A stretch of 64,000 bases of DNA from Panax quinquefolius (taxonomy: Eukaryota > Streptophyta > Magnoliopsida > Apiales > Araliaceae): NCBI GenBank assembly GCA_020205615.1, contig CM035162.1:32700479-32764478 (forward strand). Direction: 5' to 3'. The notes below the pieces were generated by a model. That model worked only from the letters and a program-made list of their open reading frames with translations, ran no database searches and was not told the DNA's origin. The translations under genes and the position numbers were made by a program. Every line of letters begins with the position of its first letter. The stretch's first letter is position 1. Positions 55,791-64,000 of the stretch are shown here, piece by piece.

Positions 55791-57323
55791 ATGACATCCG
55801 AGAATGTTGAGAATAGCAATGGAGCATAGGAGACTGTTGATTCTCCACAGATCAATAATCAGAACAATATGCAACAAGATGGCGATAATCCTTCTGTAAA
55901 CAACAACACTAATCAATTGACGAACGACGGTACGTTTAGGAGCTTTTTAGAATTCATGCAACATCAAAGAACGCGGCTCCATTCATAATGCGAGGAGGAA
56001 ACAATGGCAACCACGGTTGGTCCGCATTAAGCAATTCAAGAAGTTGGGACCACCGGAGTTTTTGGGAAAGCGAACCACTTAAAGGCGGAGACATGGTTAA
56101 AGCGGATCACCAAGATATTTGATGTCTTGGGATGCTCCGAGGAGCAAAAGGTTCCTTTTCCACCTTTATGTTGCGTGAAGAGGCGGATCACCTTTGGTGG
56201 GAATCAATAAAAGCGTACCTGACTGGCCTTTTCAAGATGTCTTGGGAGAAGTTCAAGAATTGTTCAATGACAAGTACTTTCCGAAAGTATTAAATCACAT
56301 GAAAGAGGTGAAATTTATCAAGTTGGAGTAAAACAACATGACCGTGTCGCAGTACGAAGCCAAGTTTTCCGAGTTGTCCCGATTTGCATCCCATTTGGTT
56401 GATAATGAGAATAGAATGACGTGAATGTTTCTAAGAGGTTTAAAACCTGAGATACGTCAATATCTTATCTTTCATAAATTGTGTTTGTATTCGAGGATGT
56501 TGTTAATAGGGCTCGATTATTGGAGCGCGATAATGAGTTAACCCAACCAAAAAAAGCAAATTAAGAAATGATAATCTGGGTGATACTTGATAATCAAAGC
56601 GGTGACAATAAGCATGGAGGAATCAACATGCCGAAATGGTAACCACTTTGGTGGTAATCATGGCCAAAACAATAAGAATGGACATTTCAAGAAGAGAAGG
56701 TTCAACAATGGCGTGAAGGCGTCGACCAAAGACCCGTCTCAAAGGAAGAAGAGCGACCACCGGTCAGTATGTTTCAAATCTTGGACGGGAGGGACACATC
56801 TGTCTAAAGCATGACTGCAAAGAATCAAAGCGTGTTTTAATTGCGAAAGAGAAGGTCACCTAGCTCGATTTTGTCATATGGTGAAGTCAATTCCAGCTGG
56901 GATAGTGATGCCAAATGATGTCTCAGACAAGCCAAAGCCGGTAGTTTAAGAGAGAGCGTTTTTTTTTGTGACGAGAAACCTGAATAAAATTATCACAGGT
57001 ATATTAGTCATAAACTCTTACGAAGTCTATACCGTGTTAGATACCGGTTCTACTTGCTCTTTTATTTCACCTAGTTGTGTTCAATGTTTGAAGTTAACTC
57101 CGGAGAAGTTAGACTTTGATATATCTATTTAAACTCAGTTGGGAGAAACCTTCGTTACCTCCACTATTTATAAATCTTGTTTAAATAAACACTTTCACGT
57201 TACATGTCGATCTTGTCTCTTTGAAAATACTTGCCTTTGATGCGATTTTAGGAATCGATTGGTTAACTACTCATCATGCTTTTCGTAAGGTTGTTAGCTT
57301 TCATATTCCTAACCAACCTGTTA
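55791..57323 (+). pseudogene. Element D: gag and protease
   Basis: Start at 55791 (MTSENVENSNGA then TAG). Capsid text in shifting frames: LKAETWLKRITKIFDVLGCS, MSWEKFKNCSMTSTF-like, MTVSQYEAKFSELSRFASHL. Nucleocapsid: NHFGGNHGQNNKNGHFKKRR (56587 onward) and one intact knuckle CFNCEREGHLARFC at 56832-56873; the other is damaged. Protease active site DTGSTCSFIS near 57041-57070. It ends at 57323, where solo LTR G is inserted. It is more decayed than the array C gag. Confidence 0.82.
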
Positions 57324-60300
57324 TGTAAGACCCCAACTTTTTGAATAAAGATTAAATTTTCTCGAAATATATTTTTGAATATAATGGTGTGGATTTGATA
57401 TAATGTTATAGTTGTGGGTAATATTTACAAATTTTACAAAGTACGCAAGTTGTTATATAATATTCGATTGGTGGGGAATATTCGTTTTAACGAGGAATAT
57501 TAAATACAAAGGCACAATCATTGGTGGACCCCCACAACGAAACTATTGTCGGATTGAGAAAGCGACATAAAAATACTTTTATGAAAATAACGGCGGAAGT
57601 TTTACAGTTAAGCTGTTGAACTACCCTTAGTAGTAAAAATCTGATGTCTGGCGTGGTTGCGTAGTAGCACGATATTGATTATTGATGCTTACGTGAGAAG
57701 TCACTTAGTTATACTCAATTATTGCTACGATAATTCTTTGCATCATATCTCTCATATTATTGATTCGATTATTGTCATAGTATCATCTGCATAATATGTT
57801 ATTTTATTAAATCAATAATTGAGACGACAAAGTTATTCATATTATTAAATTGTAATATTAACAATGTCTAGAAGTTCTATCAAGGAGAGGTTTGGTCACC
57901 TAATTGCGTGCCAATAGGGAGAAATCCTTATTGGAAAGCCCCCTCTTTCCTGGGAACGACCTGGTTGATAAATATTATGAGTTATAATATTAATGATGAA
58001 TGTTATTAAGATTGAAGTTGTGTTCGGAGTTGAATTTGGAGACGCGGACGTAATATTTGAGTCCGAAACGATGAAATTAGTAAAAATAGTCTATAAACAT
58101 AAAATTTTCCGGAATTCACTTTTTGGTCAAAAAGTCAACAGTTGACTTTTTTGGGAAAAGTCAAACTTCAAAATTTTAAAATTTATATTTTTGATAAAAA
58201 TGGTTTCATTGTGTTGGAATTATTTGTGTTAGTGAAAATCGATAATTATTTCGATAATAATTGATGTCTGGAGGTTATATTGACCAATCGGGTATTTAAC
58301 CGGATAAATGAGCAATTGATTTCTATTATTTCACATGATTATAACTATTTATTCACATGTGTATACTATTGTTTCACATTCTTGTTACTATTAGGGGAGT
58401 TGGTGCAAGATTGATAATACTTGCATGACTAAGTTAAAAATGGAGGTATAGATGGAGGTCTTATCTTTGTAATTAGTATTTTCACATGTCGAAAACTATT
58501 GATTCACATAATTTACTATTGAATCACATTATTTACTATTAGGGGAAGTGGTGCAAGTTTGATAATACTTCCATGACTAAATTAAAAATAAAGGAAAAGT
58601 TGGAGGTATTGTACTGAAATTTTTCGAGCCCCAAAACGTGAAATTATCGAAACTATATTTTTCTATAAATAGAAGATCATTCTTCCTTCATTTCTCACCA
58701 ATTCACAAAAGCTTTAGGCGATTATTATAGAGAGAAATTATAGAAAGAAAGAAGAAGTCTCGCTACCTCACTTATTCCATATCCGCTTTTTCTAAAGGTA
58801 GGGAGTATTATTTCTTTCTTATCTATGAAGAGAACTTGGGATATTCCATTCTTTATTATTACATTGGAATAACTCAGATATCTGTGAGCTACCTATACTT
58901 GGTGAAATTCTTGATTGTTCCATTCTTTATCATTCTGTTGGAACATCACATGCATGCGTTTCTACTTTGAACCGGTTCCGTCTTTATTATTACATTGGAA
59001 TATCGTCATGCATGCATTTTACGTCGGACTGATTCGGTCTTTATTATTACATTGGAATATCCTCGCATGCGTTTTCTACTTACGGGACGATTTTCGCTCT
59101 TTATTATTACATTGGAATATCCTATTCATGCGTTTCACGCGTGGGACCTTATTCCGTCTTTTATTATTCATTGGAATATCTGTTCATGCATTTTACGCCG
59201 GACCTGATTCCGTCTTTATTATCCTATTGGAATATCCCATGCATGCATTTTGTGGGACGATTCCGTTATTTATTATTACATTGGAATAACTTTCTGTCTT
59301 GATCTATCGCATGCTGGTGATTTCTTTTGTTATTCCATTCCTTATTATACTCAGTTGGTTAAAGTTTTGAATTCTATACTCCATGAAATTAATGGAATAT
59401 CCTTGATATTTGTGCTTCATCCAGTATCTTTTCATGGAAATATTCTTCTGAGCATTCTTGAATTTTACTCTACAAAGCAGTATCATGTTGACAATTTGGA
59501 AGTTATTAGTTCCTGGATAAAATAATTCTTGAACTTGTTTTATTGAATTCTTATATCATTGTCATCATCCTCATGTTTATATTTTCTTGAAAGTCATCTG
59601 TGGCCTATAGTTCATAGATGGACTTGGTATGATTATGACGAGGTTATTGATTGTAATCATGAATAGTAATGTTACAAATGATGTGGTAAAAGTTCTCATT
59701 GGTCCGTAGTGCATTGATGGATGATTGTTGGCATGATCATGACCATTATTGAATATACAAATATTCTTGGCCCGTAGTGCATGGATAATTGTGGTCGTGA
59801 TACTAAAGAATATCCTTGGTCAGTAGTGCGTGGTGATTCGATGATGTGGATTATTTATTGTCGAGTCCCAATGATAAAAGTGATGAAAAACCTTTTAAAT
59901 CATAAAAGATAGTAGATTTTATTCTCTACTTGACTCTTTTAATGGATTGCTTATTCCATTGCTATGATTAAACTTGATGGTTGTTATATTGTATCGTTTA
60001 ACTTTGTTGAAGGCTAACGATAATATATTCTCGCATCATCTTAGTCATAATATTTTCTCTTTGGGCTAGTTGAGCTCACCCTTTTACTTTTATTGTTCTC
60101 TTGAGGAAATGAGAAGCGTAGCAAGGTCTAGTCGGGGGAGTGACGGACGAGATGATAGCATTAGTAGTCCTCACTATTCGGTGAAATAGTGGAAAATAAA
60201 TGTAATAATATTGAATTTGAGTTTGAATATTGTGCAGGCGACAATATTTGTATTAAAACTCACGACTTATGTTTTTGTCGTACTTTTACACAACAGTTGT

Positions 60301-60382
60301 ATAATTAAGTTGTATTTGTATTCTGTACCATGTATTTAACGACTCAGAATAGGTGATGTATACCTATTTTTTGGGCGTCACA
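57324..60382 (+). mobile_element. Solo LTR G (TGTAAGACCCC subfamily)
   Basis: A single 3059-bp LTR, TGTAAGACCCC to TGGGCGTCACA, flanked by a perfect TGTTA duplication (57319-57323, 60383-60387). No internal region: an LTR-LTR recombination product. Same subfamily as array C; it lies in the protease region of D, in the same orientation. Contains a VNTR (58845-59345) with about eight units. Confidence 0.93.
58674..58681 (+). promoter_or_regulatory. TATA box of solo LTR G
   Basis: TATAAATA in 'tttctataaatagaagatca'. A solo LTR keeps its promoter; it would read toward the remaining D internal region. Confidence 0.5.
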
Positions 60383-60387
60383 TGTTA

Positions 60388-60661
60388 TGCAAATTTAAGC
60401 AACCAAACCACTAAAGTAAATCATTGTCATATCAAGCCATAAGTAAAGAGCCCCGGTCCTTTCGTTGTTGACTTCCTTGTGTGGAATGCACCGAAGCTAG
60501 AATTTTTGTAGGCGACGTCGTGAATGATGATGGCAAGTTGATAGGTATCAATGTGACGTACCATCCAAGTCTTGGATGAGGGTCACAGTTTTGAATGATA
60601 TTTCTATTGTTAATGAATTTTCTGACGTATTCTTGAAGACTTCTTAGCCTACCCCTAGAGC
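60388..60661 (+). pseudogene. Element D: protease-RT linker with X insert
   Basis: After the solo LTR the protease text resumes at 'tgcaaatttaagcaaccaaa' and runs to the conserved 'catatcaagccataa' (ISSHK). There passenger X (60446-60590) replaces the LLKNGCQAFLAH segment, and text returns at LNDISIVNEFSDVF and the AYPRERE-like end of the linker. Confidence 0.75.
60446..60590 (+). repeat. Passenger sequence X, copy 3 (in protease-RT linker of element D)
   Basis: 145 bp. Shares 'ggcaagttgataggtatca' exactly with the B copy and 'aatgcaccgaagc' with B and E. It ends in the hairpin-like 'ccatccaagtcttggatgag' found as the tail copy at 11989-12021. One indel breaks the frame that is open in B. 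Confidence 0.78.
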
Positions 60662-61135
60662 GTGAAATCAAATTTTGTATTGACCCCAGTACAAAACCCA
60701 TTTCTAAAACCCTCAAATATTTTCTTCACCCAAAACGAACGTGTATTGTGCCAAAGACGTTGGCTCGAGTTGTTGAAGATTACGATCGTACCATTCAATA
60801 TCATCATGGGAAAAGCGAACGTGGTAGCTGACACGTTGAGTAGAAGATCATATGCGTTTACGAGTGTGATGTTGTTAACACAAAGACCCGTTTCGTATAA
60901 CTTACAAATGATGAAGATAGAGTTAAAGACTCTAGGGACCCACGTGAAGATAACGAATATACGATTAGAATCGAATTTAATCGATAAAGTAAAAGCCGCT
61001 CAAGCTACATACTCAGAGCTGATGAATGTGAAGAAGAAGGTTCAAGAGGGCGTTATTCTAGAAAAAAGAATCGATGAAGAGAGGAAATCTCAACCCTCGA
61101 TTTTATTGGCCCATTTGAAATCCTTGATCGAGTAG
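60662..61135 (+). pseudogene. Element D: RT start, RNase H end and integrase start fused by deletion
   Basis: A 157-codon frame made of pieces: the KPIS region of RT in another frame, joined at about 60712 to LKYFFTQ-like NIFFTQNE of RNase H (RT palm and thumb deleted), then GKANVVADTLSRRSYAFTSV, LIDKVKAAQATYSELMNVKK of the integrase N-terminus, and a second deletion join RIDEER/KSQPSI that skips zinc finger and DDE core. No enzymatic centre is left. Element B shows both joins at the same bases. Confidence 0.8.
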
Positions 61136-61140
61136 GAGCT

Positions 61141-61437
61141 GTGGCCTATAGACTCGTTTTACCGCCAAGTATGTCGCATGTTCATAACGTTTTTTTTCAC
61201 GTATTGATGTTACGTAAATATGTGGATGACCCGAACCACGTTATTAAATTAGAGCTAGACGAGATAGCAGAAGATTTAACGTATAAGGAGATACGTGTTA
61301 AAATATTGGATAAGAAGTATCGTATTCAACACTCAAAGGTTATACCTCAAGAATTAGAATCTGAAATGAAGTCAAGGTATCCTCACCTCTTCGGCATACC
61401 AGGTACATACGTAAATTGCGAGGGCGAAATTTCATAA
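61141..61437 (+). pseudogene. Element D: chromodomain end
   Basis: AYRLVLPPSMSHVHNVFFHV then MLRKYVDDPNHVIKLELDE and LTYKEIRVKILDKKYRIQHS, with VLWRNHDVEE missing (VIPQ joined to ELESEMK), as in element B. It ends just before the polypurine tract AAGGAGGGGAGAT (61436-61448). Confidence 0.8.
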
Positions 61438-61448
61438 GGAGGGGAGAT

Positions 61449-63986
61449 TGTGAGACCCTAAATTTTATGAATAAAAATTTAATTTTCTCAAAATAAAATT
61501 TTTGAATATTATGGTGTGGATTTGATATAATGTTATAGTTGTGGGTAATATTTATAAATTTTGCAAAGTATGTAAGCTGTCATATTATATTCGATTGGTC
61601 AGGGAATATTTATTTTATCAGGGAATATCCGTGCAACGGCACAATCATTGGTGGACCCCACAACGGAATTATTGTCTGATTGAGAAAACGACAAAAATAT
61701 TTTATGAAAATAACGGCGAAAGTTTTACCGTTAATACTGTTGAACTATTCGGTAGTAAAGAAATCTGATGTCTGGCGTGGTTGCATAGTAGCACGGTATT
61801 GATTATTGATGCTTATGTGATAAGTCACTCAGTTTTGTTTTATTGGTATTATTAATGTAATAAAATAGAAAAACTTTTTATATAAAACATAATACTTTTA
61901 TAAAGTTATTCTATAAATAGAATATATTATATTCTATTATGCATAGTGTTGCATAGTGTCTGCATAGTATTTTGCATAGTAAAATCTTTTTATATAAAAA
62001 TGTAATACTTTTATAAAGTTATTCTATAAATAGAATATAATATATTTTATTATGCGTAGTGTTGCAGCATAGTGTTTTGCATAGTAAAATCTTTTTATAT
62101 AAAACAGAATACTTTTATAAAGTTATTCGTTTTCTTAGATTATAAATAGAATATATTATATTTTATTTAAAAGATTTTGCTTTAAATATGGACCGTCCGA
62201 TTAAAAGTAAATCAATCTGGACCTTTCATGAATTAGTTACTATGCAGTCCATTCTTCTATAAATAGAAGCTCATTCATTCATTATTTCTTACTTAATTCA
62301 TCGAAACTCTAGATAGAGAAACTATATAGAGAAAGAAAAAGTGTTCTCGCTACTTCACTACTTCTATATCCAACTCTTCTTTCTAAGGTAGGAAATATTA
62401 TTTGTTGTACTCGTAAGGGGTATTCTTTTTTTCTTATTCATGAAGAGAACTTCTATTATTCCATTCTTTATTATTATGTTGGAATAACTTGTCTATGCAA
62501 AAATCGCATACATGGTGAAATTCTTCTAATATTCCGTTCTTTATTATTACGTTTTAATATCCACATCGTATGCGTTCTGTGGGACGGTTCCATTATTTAT
62601 TATTCGTTGAATATCCTATCTCGAAAGCGTACTGGTGGGACCGGTTCCATTATTTATTATTACATTGGGAATAACATGTTTTGCATGCGATCTATTGCAC
62701 GCATGGTGAATCCTTCGTTATTCCATTCTTTATTATTACATTGGAATAACTCATGCATGTGGATTCCCACATCCATGGTGAATGATCCTTTGTATTCATT
62801 CATTATTAAATTGTGGAAATGATCTGTATACGTGGAATTACCGCATGGCGGGTGAAGATCCATTTGCAGTTTCATATATTTTATTATACTCAGTTGGTTA
62901 AAGTTTTGACTTCTATACTCCATGAAATTAGTGGAATATCCTTGATATTTGCGCTTCATCCAATATCTTTTCATGGAAATATTCTTCTGAGCATTCTTGA
63001 ATTTTTACTCCACAAAGCAGTATAATGTTGACAATTTGGACGTTGTTGTTTCCTGGATAAATTAATTCTTGAACTTGTTTTATTGAATTATTATGTCATT
63101 GTCATCATCCTCATGTTTATATTATGTTGAAAGTCATTTCTGGCCTGTAGTGCATAGATGGACTTGGTATGATTATGACCAGGGATTATTCGGTATAATC
63201 ATGACCGTAATGTTACAAATGATGTGGAAAAAGTCCTCATTGGCCCGTAGTGCATTGATGGACAATTTTTGGTATGATTATGGCTATGGATTCCTCTTGC
63301 CAAGGGTGCAAAGATGAATTGTTTTATGGCATGATCGGGGACTAGTTGATGAAAACACGATTATCTTTGGCCCGTAGTGCATGGATAATTCGTGGTCGTG
63401 ATACTAAAGAAAATCCTTGGCCTGTAGTGCAGGGATGATTTGATGATGTGGATTATTTATTAAGCTGAGTCTCAGCATTAAAAGTGATGAAAAACCTTTT
63501 AAATCATAGAAGATATTAGATTTTATTCTCTACTTGACTCTTCTAATGGATTACTTGTTCATTGCAGATTAAACTTGATGTTTGTTATATTGTATCGGTT
63601 TAACTTTCGTTGAAGGCTAACGATAATTTATTACGCATTATCTTAGTCATAATATTTCTTACTGGGTTAGTTGAGCTCACCCTTTTGCTTTCATTGTTCT
63701 CTTCAGGAAATGAGAACGTAGTTGGGACTAGTCGGGGAACAGAGTGATGGTCCTAGATGGTGCATTAGTAGTCCTCACTATTCTGTGAAATAGTGTAATA
63801 ATAAATGTAATGAGAACTCCATTGAGTGTGGACATTGTCTAGATGACAATATTTGTATTAAAACTCACAGCATATGTTTTGTCGTATTTTACACGACTGT
63901 TGTATAATTAAGTTTGTATTTGAATTCTGTACCATGTATTTGGCTACTCAAGATGGGTGATGTATACCTATTTTGGGGGCGTCACA
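61449..63986 (+). mobile_element. Element D 3' LTR
   Basis: 2538 bp, TGTGAGACCC to GGGGGCGTCACA. Contains 'gcatagtgtt' repeats in duplicated ~120-bp units (61880-62160), a TATA box (62258-62265) and a VNTR (62455-62780). The 'gctgagtctcagc' element at 63463 keeps the form lost in the array C LTRs. Confidence 0.92.
62258..62265 (+). promoter_or_regulatory. TATA box of element D 3' LTR
   Basis: TATAAATA in 'tcttctataaatagaagctc'. Its 5' LTR counterpart has mutated to CATAAATA (53822-53829). Confidence 0.5.
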
Positions 63987-64000
63987 TAAAAGGCTTTTCA
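63987..64000 (-). mobile_element. LTR F, continuation after element D
   Basis: 'taaaaggcttttca' repeats the TAAAA target and continues the minus-strand LTR broken at 18916; compare 'taaaaagtttttcatc' at about 8698 and 13400. Confidence 0.75.

Larger units (their letters stand above)
18917..63986 (+). mobile_element. Element D: Ty3/chromovirus carrying array C and solo LTR G
   Basis: The 5' LTR starts TGTGAGACCCTAG at 18917; the 3' LTR ends GGGGGCGTCACA at 63986. Both outer flanks are TAAAA (18912-18916 and 63987-63991), a perfect 5-bp target duplication. Nested insertions removed, D is about 8 kb: 5' LTR (18917-19355 plus 53429-55607), internal (55608-57323 plus 60388-61448) and 3' LTR (61449-63986). 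RT, most of RNase H and the integrase core are deleted, so it was non-autonomous. Confidence 0.9.

Noticed and set aside
1..64000. Search for host genes, tRNA, rRNA or organellar inserts
   Set aside because: No cloverleaf, rRNA motif, splice-bounded conserved exon or plastid/mitochondrial gene was recognised; every conserved protein motif belongs to a retrotransposon.

Overview
The window is plant nuclear heterochromatin made almost entirely of transposable elements. No host gene, tRNA, rRNA or organellar sequence was recognised. The evidence for a plant is chromodomain-bearing Ty3 (chromovirus, Tekay/Del-like) elements with LTRs of about 2.4-3.1 kb, two Ty1/Copia elements, initiator-Met-tRNA primer sites and a CACTA transposon end. 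Base composition is AT-rich. A seed plant, probably a eudicot, is likely; the species cannot be told.

Left part (1-7363): an unassigned LTR-like stretch; a tandemly amplified LTR segment; a 3' LTR (element I, 1942-4358); an orphan CACTA terminus (end at 5161); and a Ty3 remnant (H) reduced to LTR pieces plus gag-protease. Middle (7364-18429): a Copia element (Copia-1) that keeps gag and its 3' region but has no RT. Its gag is split by a minus-strand Ty3 element (B, 8261-15964).

Right part (18430-64000) is a deep nest. A minus-strand LTR (F) starts at 18430 and runs off the right edge. Element D (18917-63986, target duplication TAAAA) sits in F. Array C (19356-53428, duplication TAAAA) sits in the 5' LTR of D. 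Array C has the order LTR - internal - LTR - internal - LTR. The RT gene of its second internal region carries a Copia element (Copia-2, 29874-38968, duplication GAAAG) and a minus-strand Ty3 element (E, 39353-48078). A solo LTR (G, 57324-60382, duplication TGTTA) interrupts the protease region of D.

Where intact, the Ty3 gene order is gag (capsid, two CCHC knuckles), protease, RT, RNase H, integrase, chromodomain. The C copies keep all modules but are frameshifted. B, D and E are deletion derivatives that share one integrase-core deletion and carry a recurrent ~140-bp passenger sequence ('X') at different positions, so they look like a non-autonomous lineage mobilised in trans. All reading frames are broken somewhere. 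Some breaks may be sequencing error, because copy-to-copy differences cluster oddly at CAG/CTG sites.
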